In this document: positions 26,623-35,486 of the stretch, in pieces
Layout of the letters: the number at the start of each line of letters is the position of its first letter
How positions within the stretch are numbered: position 1 is the stretch's first letter
Source of the DNA: Rhodococcus pseudokoreensis
Lineage (GTDB): Bacteria > Actinomycetota > Actinomycetes > Mycobacteriales > Mycobacteriaceae
Assembly (NCBI RefSeq): GCF_017068395.1
Contig: NZ_CP070619.1
Location: 1,426,001 to 1,490,000 of the forward strand
DNA: 64,000 nt
Reading direction: 5' to 3'
Program-made: the position numbers and the translations under genes
Notes under the pieces: generated by a model
Told to the model about the DNA's origin: nothing
What the model saw: the letters and a program-made list of their open reading frames with translations, nothing else
Database searches by the model: none

Positions 26623-27438
26623 ATGCGACATCTTCGACTACGAACCGCCGTCGCGGCGTGCGCGATCGCCGCGGCCGGCACGCTCACCGTCGGGGCCGGA
26701 CCGGCCCTCGCCCAGGATCTGCCGACGGTGGTGCTGGTCCACGGCGCGTTCGCCGACACGACCAGCTGGGACGCGGTGGCCGCGGACCTGCGCGGTCGCG
26801 GGTACGAAGTCGTCGTCCCGGACAACCCGCTGCGCGGACCGGCATACGATTCCGCCGCCATCGAGAAGGTGCTCGCGGACATCCCGGGACCGGTGGTGCT
26901 CGTCGGTCACTCGTACGGCGGCGCCGTCATCACCAATGTGCACTCGCCGAACGTCGAGGTGCTCGTCTACGTGGCGGCATTCGCCCCGGCGCAGGGCGAG
27001 CCGGTGATGCTGAACCTCGACCCGATCCGCTTCCCCGGCAGCCAGCTGCTGCCGCCGGTGCTGCAGGTGAAGGTCGTCGAGAACGATCCCACGGGAATCG
27101 CGGGCAGGAACCTCGACGGGTACATCAACCCGGCCGACTTCCATCGGGTGTTCGCGCCGGACGTGTCGGACGCCACGGCCGCCGACATGCTCGCGCACCA
27201 GCGGTCGGCGGCGCTGGTGGCGAACCTCGAACCGAGCGGGCCGCCGTCGTGGGCGTCGACTCCCAGCTGGGCGATGGTCGCTCAGAACGATCAGGTGATT
27301 CCGGCGGCGTCCGAGCGGTTCATGGCCACCCGGGCGGGGGCGCAGATCACGGAGGTACCCGCGTCGCACGCCGTCCTGGTGTCCCAGCCCGGCGCCGTCG
27401 CCGACCTCGTGGGGCAGGCAGACCAGGCGACGCCGTAA
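26623..27438 (+). CDS. secreted alpha/beta hydrolase
   Basis: Protein of 271 residues with a Sec signal peptide: basic MRHLRLR, a hydrophobic stretch and a likely cleavage after PALA near residue 30. The mature part is an alpha/beta hydrolase with VLVHGAFADTTSW (oxyanion region), nucleophile motif GHSYGG, an acidic residue in VAQNDQVIP and a C-terminal His in EVPASHAVLVSQP. Pyrethroid-hydrolase/EstC-like small esterases look like this. ATG 26623 follows GGGAG. Substrate unknown. The genes from here to 31 kb do not look steroid-specific. Confidence 0.82.
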   Translation: MRHLRLRTAVAACAIAAAGTLTVGAGPALAQDLPTVVLVHGAFADTTSWDAVAADLRGRGYEVVVPDNPLRGPAYDSAAIEKVLADIPGPVVLVGHSYGGAVITNVHSPNVEVLVYVAAFAPAQGEPVMLNLDPIRFPGSQLLPPVLQVKVVENDPTGIAGRNLDGYINPADFHRVFAPDVSDATAADMLAHQRSAALVANLEPSGPPSWASTPSWAMVAQNDQVIPAASERFMATRAGAQITEVPASHAVLVSQPGAVADLVGQADQATP

Positions 27439-27448
27439 CGGCACGGCT

Positions 27449-28735
27449 GTGAACGCACCCGACCGATCGGCGTCGAACGGCAGGAGCCTCGCCCACCGCG
27501 TCCAGAAGATGGTCGGACGCGACCCGGACGAGGAACACCGTGTGGCAACGCCGTTGGAGTTGCTGTTCGACCTGACGTTCGTGGTCGCGTTCGGTGTCGC
27601 GGGCGACCAGTTCGCCCACCTTGTCGCCGAAGGACACGTCGGCGCCGGGTTGGCGGGTTTCTCGTTCGCGATGTTCTCGATCATCTGGGCGTGGATCAAC
27701 TTCTCCTGGTTCGCCTCGGCATACGACACCGACGACTGGATCTACCGGGTCACCACCATGATCCAGATGATCGGCGTCGTCGTCCTGGCGCTCGGCATGC
27801 CGGAGATGTTCGCGTCCATCGACCGCGGAGTCGAACTCGACAACACCGTCATGGTGTCCGGGTACATCGTCATGCGCGTCGCCATGGTGTTCCAGTGGTT
27901 GCGCGCGGCCAGGCACGACCCCGACCACCGTTCGGCGTCGCTGACGTACGCCACGGCGCTCGTCTTCGCACAGATCGGCTGGGTGACGCTGGCGATCGCA
28001 CCCCTCACGGTCGAGTATGCGTTCGGCCTCGGCGTCGTCCTCATCCTCGTCGAGATGAGCAGCCCCGTCATCGCCGAACGGTACAAGGGCGGAACACCCT
28101 GGCACGCACACCACATCGTCGAGCGTCACGGTCTGCTCGTGATCATCACGCTCGGCGAGGGTGTGATCGGCACGGTGGCCTCACTGTCCGCCGTCGTCGA
28201 GCACCAGGGGTGGTCGCTCGACGCGATCCTCGTCGCCGTCGCGGGCATCGGACTCACGTTCGGACTGTGGTGGGTGTACTACATCCTGCCGTCGGCCGAG
28301 GTGCTCGCGGTGTATCGCCGCCGCTCGTTCGTCTGGGGGTACAGCCACATCGTGGTCTTCGCCGCGCTGGCCGCCGTGGGGGCCGGGTTGCACGTGGCGG
28401 CGTACTACATCGAACACGCCTCCCACATCGGCGCGACGGCGACGGTGCTCGCCGTCGCCGTCCCCGTCGCGATCTACCTCGCGGCCGTGTACCTGCTGTA
28501 CACGTATCTGCTGCGGGTTCCCGATCCGTTCCACGTCCTGCTCCTCGCCCTGACCGCGGCTACGATCGCGCTCGCACTCGTGCTGGCGGCGCAGGGCGTG
28601 TCGATGGCGTGGTGCCTGATCGTGGTGATGCTGGCACCGGTCGTCACCGTCGTCGGATACGAGTTGCTCGGGCACGCCCACGAGGCCCGGGCACTCGAGA
28701 TCGCGCTCGGCGGCGCGGACGCCGCCGAGGACTAG
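27449..28735 (+). CDS. low temperature requirement protein A (LtrA family)
   Basis: Polytopic membrane protein of 428 residues. The LtrA signature TPLELLFDLTFVVAFGVAGDQF is at residues 34-55 and many hydrophobic segments follow, including GLLVIITLGEGVIGT. The function of LtrA proteins is not established. GTG 27449 begins 10 bases after the hydrolase stop, suggesting cotranscription. Its TAG overlaps the stop of the convergent DUF427 gene in a shared CTAG. Confidence 0.88.
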   Translation: MNAPDRSASNGRSLAHRVQKMVGRDPDEEHRVATPLELLFDLTFVVAFGVAGDQFAHLVAEGHVGAGLAGFSFAMFSIIWAWINFSWFASAYDTDDWIYRVTTMIQMIGVVVLALGMPEMFASIDRGVELDNTVMVSGYIVMRVAMVFQWLRAARHDPDHRSASLTYATALVFAQIGWVTLAIAPLTVEYAFGLGVVLILVEMSSPVIAERYKGGTPWHAHHIVERHGLLVIITLGEGVIGTVASLSAVVEHQGWSLDAILVAVAGIGLTFGLWWVYYILPSAEVLAVYRRRSFVWGYSHIVVFAALAAVGAGLHVAAYYIEHASHIGATATVLAVAVPVAIYLAAVYLLYTYLLRVPDPFHVLLLALTAATIALALVLAAQGVSMAWCLIVVMLAPVVTVVGYELLGHAHEARALEIALGGADAAED

Positions 28736-29568
28736 GACCAGGGAGTCAGGGGGCGAGGCCGGGCGACACCGTCGACGATCAGATCGACCCGCTCGTCGAA
28801 GAAGGCCACGAGTCCGCGTACTTCCGACGCGTCGACGAGTGGATTGTCGTAACGCCACGCGATGTCGTGAAGCAGTCCGCCGCCGGTGACCGCCGACCGA
28901 TAGGTGGCCTCGCCCTTGTATGCGCAATACGTCTTCGTCGCACTCGGGTGCAGTTCCGCGACGATGTCTTCGGGCGGCAGGTAGTAACGGACCGGCAGCA
29001 TCGTTTCGAACAGCATGCTCGCCCGCCGCGAGTCGGCCAGGACCGTGTCGCCCATCCTCAACTGCACGTGGCGGGACGTGCGGCGAACGTCGATGCGCTG
29101 GAACGGATCGTGCGGATGGCCGACGATCTCGTCGTCCTCCTCCAGCCAGCGGTCGAAGCCGTCGAAATCGAGAACCACGTACCCGGCCAGGTCTGCGTCA
29201 CCGGGCCGGAACCCCAGGGCGTTCCGTGCGCCGTCGATGCGGATCGCGACGGGCTCGCCCTCCGCACTGTGCACCGAGAACGGCACCCGCGGATCCAGCA
29301 CCGGCATCGACGTCACGTCCGGCAGCGCGAAGCCTGCTGCTTCCGCCGCCGGCACAGGCCTCACCGGCTCCGGCGTCACCTCCGCGGCGATGTCCTCCTC
29401 CGGCACCGCGTAGGTGGGAACGACGCGCCGGGGTTCCCAGACCAGAACCGCACGGTCGCTGTCGACCACCGTGGTCGCGTTCAGCACGGCGCGGATCCGC
29501 TTCGCCGTCGGCTCGTAGCGAAGCTCGCGTAACTGACGTCCGACGGTGTCGCGTAATCGCAGGCCCAT
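28732..29568 (-). CDS. DUF427 domain protein
   Basis: Protein of 278 residues with two DUF427-like modules. The second, more typical one carries RHVQLRMGDTVLADSRRASMLFET, RYYLPPEDIVAELHPSATKTYCAYKGEATY and DIAWRYDNPL. The fold is small and beta-rich; no reaction is established. The open frame extends to 30045, but homology starts at ATG 29568 (MGLRLRDTVGRQL). It follows the winged-helix gene by 20 bases on the same strand. Confidence 0.82.
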   Translation of the reverse strand: MGLRLRDTVGRQLRELRYEPTAKRIRAVLNATTVVDSDRAVLVWEPRRVVPTYAVPEEDIAAEVTPEPVRPVPAAEAAGFALPDVTSMPVLDPRVPFSVHSAEGEPVAIRIDGARNALGFRPGDADLAGYVVLDFDGFDRWLEEDDEIVGHPHDPFQRIDVRRTSRHVQLRMGDTVLADSRRASMLFETMLPVRYYLPPEDIVAELHPSATKTYCAYKGEATYRSAVTGGGLLHDIAWRYDNPLVDASEVRGLVAFFDERVDLIVDGVARPRPLTPWS

Positions 29569-29588
29569 GAGTTCGAGACTAGGCCGTG

Positions 29589-30188
29589 TCACCGGACCAG
29601 GCCGAGGGAAGCGATGAGGTCCTCGTGGAACTCGAACCAGACGCGGTGGCAGGAGTCGCGGTCGGTCGCGGTGATCCAGGCCGGATCGGTGCGCGCCCGC
29701 TCGACGGCGCCGGCAAACCGCCGGTGGTAGCCGGCGAATCGGTCCGTGCCCGCGACCAGGCGCGCCTCGAAACCGGCCAGGGCCCGGGCCGCGGACGCCA
29801 GGCGGGTGGTGGTCTCGTCGAGGGTCACGGTGGCCTCGCCGATACCCAGCTCGGTCAACTGCCAGGCGGTGCACGCGTCCGCGACGGCGACGTTGTGCGG
29901 CAGGAACTCCCGGTGGACCTGCACCACCACGGTCCGGCTCCCGCACCGGTCGAGGTCGGCGGCGAGCAGTCGCTCGCCGTGCACCTTCCCGAGGTCGGTC
30001 AGGGACCAGCCGCTGTCCTCGGCGAACGTGGTGCGGGTGGTCCACCCCCGGGCCTGGGCATCGAGCAGGTGCTCGACGGTCGCCTCGACGGGCAGGTCGA
30101 ATCGGGCGGCGACACGCGCGGTCTCGGCGTAGCCCAGGATCCGCACGGCGTGCAACACCAGGATGTCCGTCGGAGTGCGGTAGGCCAT
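29589..30188 (-). CDS. winged-helix protein linked to a PEP-utilising domain gene
   Basis: Protein of 199 residues. The first 75 residues look like a winged helix (ILGYAETARVAARFDLPVEATVEHLLDAQARGWT, then LTDLGKVHGERLLAADLDR). The rest is a helical domain rich in Arg and Asp with no recognisable catalytic motif. Its ATG shares one base with the stop of the PEP-utilising mobile-domain gene, so the two are translationally coupled. Possibly a regulator or a partner of that domain. Confidence 0.6.
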   Translation of the reverse strand: MAYRTPTDILVLHAVRILGYAETARVAARFDLPVEATVEHLLDAQARGWTTRTTFAEDSGWSLTDLGKVHGERLLAADLDRCGSRTVVVQVHREFLPHNVAVADACTAWQLTELGIGEATVTLDETTTRLASAARALAGFEARLVAGTDRFAGYHRRFAGAVERARTDPAWITATDRDSCHRVWFEFHEDLIASLGLVR

Positions 30189-30556
30189 CAGATCCTCCCG
30201 GCGTTCGGAACAGCGACGTGCCCGCGAGTGCCGTCCACGCGGACCAGCAGGCCGTCGGTCAGGGTGATCATGGCCTTCGGCGCGGCCAGGACGGCGGGGA
30301 TGCCGAACTCGCGGGCGACGATCGCGGCGTGCGCCGACACCCCGCCGGTCTCGGTGACCACCGCACAGGCTGTGGCCAGCAGCGGGGTCCAGGCCGGCGA
30401 CGTCGTACGGCAGACCAGGACGTCGCCCGGGCGGAAGCGGGTGAAGTCGTCCGGGCCGCCGATGATCCGCGCAGGGCCGACGGCCGTGCCGGGGCCGGCC
30501 GCGATGCCGGCCAGCAGCACCTCGCCCGGCGCTGCCTCCGGGTGGAGAGGGGACAT
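30188..30556 (-). CDS. stand-alone PEP-utilising enzyme mobile (phosphohistidine) domain
   Basis: Protein of only 122 residues, equal to the swivelling domain of PEP synthase and pyruvate phosphate dikinase. The phosphate-accepting His76 is in TGGVSAHAAIVAREFGIPAV. The ATP-grasp and PEP-binding TIM-barrel domains are absent here and in adjacent genes, so it is not a truncated gene beside its remainder. It may work with separately encoded domains or carry phosphate in another pathway. ATG 30556; flanked by two putative DNA-binding proteins in one leftward unit. Confidence 0.78.
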   Translation of the reverse strand: MSPLHPEAAPGEVLLAGIAAGPGTAVGPARIIGGPDDFTRFRPGDVLVCRTTSPAWTPLLATACAVVTETGGVSAHAAIVAREFGIPAVLAAPKAMITLTDGLLVRVDGTRGHVAVPNAGRI

Positions 30557-30570
30557 CACCCGGCCACCGC

Positions 30571-30975
30571 TCAGTCGTCCGCGTCGCGGTCGCCGACTCG
30601 GGACACGACCCGGCTCAGGCGCTGCTGGGCGGCCTGAGCCGAACCCAGGCCGAGCGCCTGGGCAATGTCCGGCCAGGTCAGCCCACTGCCCCGGGCGGCG
30701 AACAGCAGACCGGCCTCGATCTGGTCGAGTTCGACCCGAGCCGAAGACAGCAGCCGCAGCGCGGCCGAGAGGACCGCCGGGTCCGGACCGTTCGTATCCC
30801 GGGACATCCACGCCGCGAATCTGATGAGGTCGCCGTCCGACCGTGGCTGGTCGGGATGCTCCCACGGACGCCGCGCGAGCCTCGCGGCGCCGGCCCGGTT
30901 CAGCGTCGTGCGTGCCGAATCCAGCTCGGCCGCGTGTTTCTGGTCGTCGGTGGTCACCCGACCACTCCACGCCAT
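30571..30975 (-). CDS. putative helix-turn-helix protein
   Basis: Protein of 134 residues. The C-terminal part, GSGLTWPDIAQALGLGSAQAAQQRLSRV, looks like a sigma-70 region 4 or similar helix-turn-helix. The N-terminal part has no recognised domain. ATG 30975 lies at the edge of a 31-bp palindrome; an alternative ATG at 31023 would put the palindrome inside the coding region. It heads the three-gene unit with the PEP-utilising mobile domain. Autoregulation through the palindrome is inferred from position. Confidence 0.6.
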   Translation of the reverse strand: MAWSGRVTTDDQKHAAELDSARTTLNRAGAARLARRPWEHPDQPRSDGDLIRFAAWMSRDTNGPDPAVLSAALRLLSSARVELDQIEAGLLFAARGSGLTWPDIAQALGLGSAQAAQQRLSRVVSRVGDRDADD

Positions 30976-31004
30976 CAACAGTCTGTTGTCAACAGACTGT
31001 TGAT
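30974..31004. promoter_or_regulatory. 31-bp palindrome made of two CAACAG-T/A-CTGTTG units
   Basis: Positions 30974-30988 and 30990-31004 are exact reverse complements around one central T. Inside, CAACAGTCTGTTG and CAACAGACTGTTG are each palindromic. The element overlaps the probable start of the helix-turn-helix gene at 30975 and lies 22 bases upstream of the lipase stop. It could be an autoregulatory operator or, less likely, the lipase terminator. Confidence 0.65.
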
Positions 31005-31025
31005 GGTCGTGTTGCCCCGGCATCG

Positions 31026-32177
31026 TCAGCGGGCGAGGATCCCGGCGACGAAATCCTGCGCGTCCTGCTGCGACGCCCCGATCGTCCCGCGATGGTCCGC
31101 ACCCTCGTACGTCCGATACGTGAGTTCGTTCCCGTTGTCCTGCAACGTCTTCACCATCAGATCCGTCGACGGCTTGCTCACCACCAGGTCGCCGGAACTC
31201 TGCGCGACCAGCGTCGGGACCTGCACGTGGACCCTCGACGGCTCCTGGCGGCCCAGGTATTCCGTCAGCGGTCCGAGGTCGGCGTCGGGGCGGAAGACCT
31301 GACCCGCGGGCACCGGCGGCACCTTCCGGATGTCGTCGATGCACCCGGTCCGCGCCGCCGTCAGCAGCGGCTGCGCCTGCTCCGTCAGCAGCGCCGACGG
31401 GTCGATCGCGGGATCGGCGGCCTGCGCGCCGAGGAGGATCAGCGGGAGGAACGCCTCGGCCGCTTCGATACCCGGCACACCCGAGCGGAAGTAGTTCGGA
31501 GTCTGGTCGAGCCCGTTGCCCGGGGCGATCGCCACGGCGCCGCCGAGGTCGAGTTCCGGGGCGCGCTCCCCCGCCTGCGCGGCGGTGAACAGCGCCGCCT
31601 GCCCACCCTGGCTGTGCCCGATGACGAACCAGGTCGAGCCGACCGCCGGATCCACGTCGCGGGCGGCACGGACGATGTCCACGACGGCGTTCGCCTCCGT
31701 GTCACCGTTGATGTACGGATGGATACCCGGCGTGCCCAGACCCTGGTAGTCCGTGCTCACCACCGCGTACCCCTTCGCCACCCAGTCGTCGAGGGAGTCG
31801 TTGACCCCGGAGAGGTAGCTGTGGGCGGGGCCGCCCGCGAAATCCGCGGACGGGGCGCAGGCGTCCGCGACGCCGGTGGTGCCGTGCGCCCAGCTGATCA
31901 CCGGATACCCGCCCTCGGGGGCCGGCGTGCGGGGAATCGCCACGGTGCCCGACACCACGACCGGGTCGCCGTTGCCGTCCTGCGATGTGTAGGTGATCAC
32001 CTCGGTCTTGGCGGCGCTCGGCAGCGCGGGACCGTCGGTCACGGGGCGGGCCGACAGCAGTTGACCCGGCCGGGGCGACGTGTCGGTGATCGTCTCGGAT
32101 GCCGCACTGGAACAGGCACTTCCACCGAGGAGGACGAGCGCGGCCACTGCGCCGATGCTTGCGCGCGAGACCGTCAC
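31026..32177 (-). CDS. secreted lipase-like alpha/beta hydrolase
   Basis: Protein of 383 residues resembling fungal/actinobacterial secretory lipases. A hydrophobic N-terminus ends in LLGGSACSS, which may be a lipoprotein site, although the -3 position is Gly not Leu. Catalytic elements are GHSQGGQAALF (nucleophile Ser), the acidic residue near QSSGDLVV and His in EGADHRGT. The GTG at 32177 overlaps the hsaC stop by 4 bases, so it is cotranscribed with the ring genes. Release of bile acid or steroid from an ester outside the membrane is a guess based on that linkage. Confidence 0.82.
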   Translation of the reverse strand: MTVSRASIGAVAALVLLGGSACSSAASETITDTSPRPGQLLSARPVTDGPALPSAAKTEVITYTSQDGNGDPVVVSGTVAIPRTPAPEGGYPVISWAHGTTGVADACAPSADFAGGPAHSYLSGVNDSLDDWVAKGYAVVSTDYQGLGTPGIHPYINGDTEANAVVDIVRAARDVDPAVGSTWFVIGHSQGGQAALFTAAQAGERAPELDLGGAVAIAPGNGLDQTPNYFRSGVPGIEAAEAFLPLILLGAQAADPAIDPSALLTEQAQPLLTAARTGCIDDIRKVPPVPAGQVFRPDADLGPLTEYLGRQEPSRVHVQVPTLVAQSSGDLVVSKPSTDLMVKTLQDNGNELTYRTYEGADHRGTIGASQQDAQDFVAGILAR

Positions 32178-33085
32178 GAGAACGCCGCCAGCGGCTCGGA
32201 ACCCGACCAGTCGTGGCCCCAGTAACTGTCCGCGGTGATCTCCTCGGCGGTGTAGTGCGTCTCGTCGACGAGCATGCCCTCCGTGCCGAATTCGAGGTCC
32301 CAGCCGCCGGGGGCGCGCACGTAGAACGACACCATGCGGTCGTTGGTGTGCCTGCCGAGGGTCGACGAGATGGAGAAGCCGAGTTTGCCGAGCCGGTCGA
32401 GTGCCTGGCCGACGGCGTCGAGGGTGTCGACCTCCGTCATCAGGTGCACCATCCCCGGTTCGCCGCTGTGCGGCGCGGGGCACAACGCGAGGCTGTGATG
32501 GCGCTGGTTGACGCCCATGAACCGCACCCGGCGGGCCGGCCCGGGGGCGTCGGCCGGTCCGAGGCGGATCGCGCCGCGGGGCAGGAATCCCAGCACCTCG
32601 GTGTAGAACGTGTAGGCCTCCTCGAACGCCGGCGTCGGGAGGACCACGTGGCCCAGTCCCTGCGCGCCGGTGACGAAACGGCCCCCGTGCGGGGTGACGA
32701 CGGGACTGTGATCGAGCACCGGCCCGAAGAACACCTCCACCCGGGTGCCGGACGGATCGTCGAACGCGATCACCTGCTCGGCGTCGCGGTAGCGCGACTC
32801 CTCCTCGGACAGGACGTCGACCGTGACGCCGGACTTCTCGACCTGCTCGCGCACGCGCTGGAGGGCGAACTGGTCGCGCACCTCCCACCCCACGGCGAGC
32901 GCCTTGTCCGTGTCGCCGGGCAGGACGATCAGCCGCGACCGCCGCTCGTCCACGCGCAGGTACAGGCCGTCGGGCTCGGGGCCCGACCCCTCGGCCATGC
33001 CCAGCCCGTCCACCACCAGCTCACGCCAGCGTGGCACGTCCTTCGTCTGGATCCGCAGGTAGCCGAGCCCTCGGATGTCGGTCAT
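32174..33085 (-). CDS. hsaC: extradiol dioxygenase HsaC (3,4-DHSA type)
   Basis: Two-module vicinal-oxygen-chelate dioxygenase of 303 residues, the length of HsaC/BphC. The iron ligands are His146 (GLGHVVLP), His197 (RHHSLAL) and Glu265 (GWDLEFG). It cleaves the catechol ring A of 3,4-DHSA, or the ring-hydroxylated equivalent in bile-acid breakdown. ATG 33085 follows GGAAAGGA. It is separated from hsaA by a strong palindrome at 33118-33163 and followed by the lipase gene in overlap. Confidence 0.92.
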   Translation of the reverse strand: MTDIRGLGYLRIQTKDVPRWRELVVDGLGMAEGSGPEPDGLYLRVDERRSRLIVLPGDTDKALAVGWEVRDQFALQRVREQVEKSGVTVDVLSEEESRYRDAEQVIAFDDPSGTRVEVFFGPVLDHSPVVTPHGGRFVTGAQGLGHVVLPTPAFEEAYTFYTEVLGFLPRGAIRLGPADAPGPARRVRFMGVNQRHHSLALCPAPHSGEPGMVHLMTEVDTLDAVGQALDRLGKLGFSISSTLGRHTNDRMVSFYVRAPGGWDLEFGTEGMLVDETHYTAEEITADSYWGHDWSGSEPLAAFS

Positions 33086-33117
33086 GTGAAGTCCTTTCCT
33101 GGGGGGCGGCTCCGCCA

Positions 33118-33163
33118 CCCGTGCGTGGTTGACGAGTCTCTGGACTCGTTAACCACGCACGGG
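33118..33163. terminator. 21-bp hairpin, member of the GTGAGTGG/GACTCGT palindrome family
   Basis: Arms 33118-33138 and 33143-33163 pair along 21 bases with one G-T wobble and a 4-base loop. The core GACTCGTTAACCACGCAC recurs as GACTCGTCAACCACTCAC after hsaB (40513-40530). The element lies between hsaA and hsaC, which are on the same strand, so it may attenuate rather than end transcription. Confidence 0.7.
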
Positions 33164-33173
33164 CGCGAAGCGC

Positions 33174-34352
33174 CTAGATCATCGAGCGGTGGATGCCCTG
33201 GGGTTCCCCGCCGAGCTGGGTGAGGGCCGAAGAGTGGAAGATCGACCCCGGCACGTGGATCGCGTGGGAGAGGCCGGCGTGAGCGTCCCGCCAGAACCGC
33301 TGCATCGGTGTCTTCAGTTGGAGCGCACCGCCACCGGAGCGCGCGAAGATCTCGTCGACGGCGCGCACCGCCCGCCAGGCGGCGGCCGTCTGGGTGCGAC
33401 GACCGATCGATCGCAGCTCGAACGACACCTCCCGGCCCTTCTCGGTCATGTCCCAGAACCGGTCGACCGTCTCCAGGATCGCTGCGCGGGACGCCGCGAT
33501 CTCCGCGGCGGCCTCGCCGATCGCGAACAGCACGTACGGGTCGTCCTTGATCGGGGTGCCGGAGACGGTGACGCGTTCGCGTTGCGCGTTCAGGTGGCAG
33601 GCAAGCGCGCCCTCGGCGATGCCGATGAGCGAAGACGTGATGCCGAGCGGGAAGATGCACGAGAACGGGAAGTTGTAGAGCGTCTGGGTTCGGCCGAACT
33701 CCTTCGGCGCAGACCCGTCGAAGACCTTGTCGGCCTGCAGCGTCCGGTATTGCGGGATGAACGCGTCCTTGACGATCAGGTCCTTGGATCCGGTGCCACG
33801 CAGTCCGACGACGTTCCAGCTGTCCTGGTCGATGTCGTAGTCCGACCGCGGGAGCAGCACGTGCAGGATCTTCGGGGGCATCACCCGGTTGCCGTCCCGG
33901 TCGCCGACCGCGGCGCCGATCATGACCCACCCGCAGTGGTCGGTGCCCGAGGAGAACGACCACCGTCCGTTGAGGACGTAGCCGCCGTCGACGGGCACGG
34001 CCACCCCCATCGGGGCGTACGGCGACGCCATCCACATGTCGGAGTCCTCGCCCCACACCTCGTCCTGCGCGGTGCGGTCGAAGAACGCCAGTTCCCAGGG
34101 GTGGACGCCGACGATGCCGCTGACCCAGCCCGCGGCTCCGTCGATGGCGCCGATGCCCATCGCGGTCTCCGCGAACTCGCGGGGGTGGGATTCGTAGCCG
34201 CCGTATTCCTTGGGTTGCAGCATCCGCATCACCCCGGAGTCGCGCAGCCGTTTCGCAGAGGTGTCCGACAGCCGCATCAGCTTGTCGCCCTCGGCGCCTT
34301 CCGCGCGGATCTCGTCCGCGTACTGTTCGATCCTGTCAAGAACCTGGCCCAT
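33174..34352 (-). CDS. hsaA: HsaA oxygenase, 3-HSA 4-hydroxylase (second copy)
   Basis: Flavin-dependent monooxygenase of 392 residues with the acyl-CoA-dehydrogenase fold. MRMLQPKEYGGYESHPREFAETAMGIGAIDGAAGWVSGIVGVHPWELAFFD and the C-terminal RFWRDAHAGLSHAIH segment are typical of HsaA. It hydroxylates the phenolic ring A product using FMNH2 from HsaB. ATG 34352 follows the hsaF stop by 40 bases in the ring operon, upstream of hsaC. This copy rather than 22050-23216 is taken as the true HsaA. Confidence 0.9.
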   Translation of the reverse strand: MGQVLDRIEQYADEIRAEGAEGDKLMRLSDTSAKRLRDSGVMRMLQPKEYGGYESHPREFAETAMGIGAIDGAAGWVSGIVGVHPWELAFFDRTAQDEVWGEDSDMWMASPYAPMGVAVPVDGGYVLNGRWSFSSGTDHCGWVMIGAAVGDRDGNRVMPPKILHVLLPRSDYDIDQDSWNVVGLRGTGSKDLIVKDAFIPQYRTLQADKVFDGSAPKEFGRTQTLYNFPFSCIFPLGITSSLIGIAEGALACHLNAQRERVTVSGTPIKDDPYVLFAIGEAAAEIAASRAAILETVDRFWDMTEKGREVSFELRSIGRRTQTAAAWRAVRAVDEIFARSGGGALQLKTPMQRFWRDAHAGLSHAIHVPGSIFHSSALTQLGGEPQGIHRSMI

Positions 34353-34392
34353 GATGATCTCGGCTTTCTGGTATCGGTACCCGGCGGAACGC

Positions 34393-35451
34393 CTAGGCGG
34401 ACTTCTTCTCGGCGACTGCGGCTTCCGCGGACTGCCGGTCCGCGAGGCCGAGGGCGATTTCGATCAGCTGGTCCTCCTGACCGCCGACGAGCTTGCGCCT
34501 GCCGGCCTCGATGAGGATTTCCGCACCGGACACGCCGTACCGGCGGGCATGGGAGTCGGCGTGCTTGAGGAAGCTGGAGTACACGCCCGCGTAGCCCATG
34601 GTCAGCGACAGCCGGTCGAGCAGGCAGTCGCCGTCCATGACGGGCCGGACGACGTCCTCGGCGGCGTCGATGATCTTCAGCGTGTCGATGCCGGTGCGGA
34701 TTCCGAGTTTCTCGGTGACGGCGACGAACGCCTCGACCGGGGTGTTTCCCGCGCCGGCGCCGAAGCGCCGGGTGGAGCCGTCGATCTGCAGGGCGCCCGC
34801 CTCGACGGCGAGCACGGAGTTGGCGACCCCGAGGCCGAGGTTTTCGTGGCCGTGGAATCCGACCTGTGCGTCGTCGCCGAGTTCGGTGACGATGGCGGAC
34901 ACGCGGTCGCTGACGGCGTTCATGATCAGCGCGCCCGCCGAGTCCACGACGTACACGCACTGGCAGCCGGCGTCGGCCATGATCCGGGCCTGCTTCGCGA
35001 GCACTTCCGGTGACTGGCTGTGCGACATCATCAGGAAGCCGACGGTCTCGAGCCCGAGGTCGCGGGCGAGACCGAAGTGCTGCACGGAGATGTCGGCTTC
35101 GGTGCAGTGCGTGGCGATGCGGCAGATGCTCGCGCCGTTGTCCGCGGCCTCGCGGATGTCGGATTGGACCCCCAGTCCGGGGAGCATGAGGAACGCGATC
35201 TTCGCCCGTTCCGCCGTCTGCACCGCGGCCTTGATCAGTTCCTGTTCCGGGGTGTGGCTGAATCCGTAGTTGAACGAGGAACCGCCGAGTCCGTCACCGT
35301 GGGTGACCTCGATGACCGGAACCCCTGCGGCGTCGAGCGCCCCGACGATGGAGCGGACGTGGTCGACGGTGAACTGGTGGCGTTTGGCGTGGGAGCCGTC
35401 GCGCAGGGACGAGTCCGTCACCCGGATGTCGAGTTCGGCACTGTAAGGCAT
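34393..35451 (-). CDS. hsaF: 4-hydroxy-2-oxovalerate aldolase HsaF
   Basis: DmpG-type aldolase of 352 residues. The metal/active-site motifs [16 protein letters not shown] and [13 protein letters not shown] are intact. It splits 4-hydroxy-2-oxo acids to pyruvate and an aldehyde, which is channelled to the CoA-acylating dehydrogenase encoded just upstream (35487-36389). ATG 35451; the gap to that gene is 35 bases. Confidence 0.92.
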   Translation of the reverse strand: MPYSAELDIRVTDSSLRDGSHAKRHQFTVDHVRSIVGALDAAGVPVIEVTHGDGLGGSSFNYGFSHTPEQELIKAAVQTAERAKIAFLMLPGLGVQSDIREAADNGASICRIATHCTEADISVQHFGLARDLGLETVGFLMMSHSQSPEVLAKQARIMADAGCQCVYVVDSAGALIMNAVSDRVSAIVTELGDDAQVGFHGHENLGLGVANSVLAVEAGALQIDGSTRRFGAGAGNTPVEAFVAVTEKLGIRTGIDTLKIIDAAEDVVRPVMDGDCLLDRLSLTMGYAGVYSSFLKHADSHARRYGVSGAEILIEAGRRKLVGGQEDQLIEIALGLADRQSAEAAVAEKKSA

Positions 35452-35486
35452 CGGTATTCCTTCGAAGAGTGGAGGGGCGGACGCGC

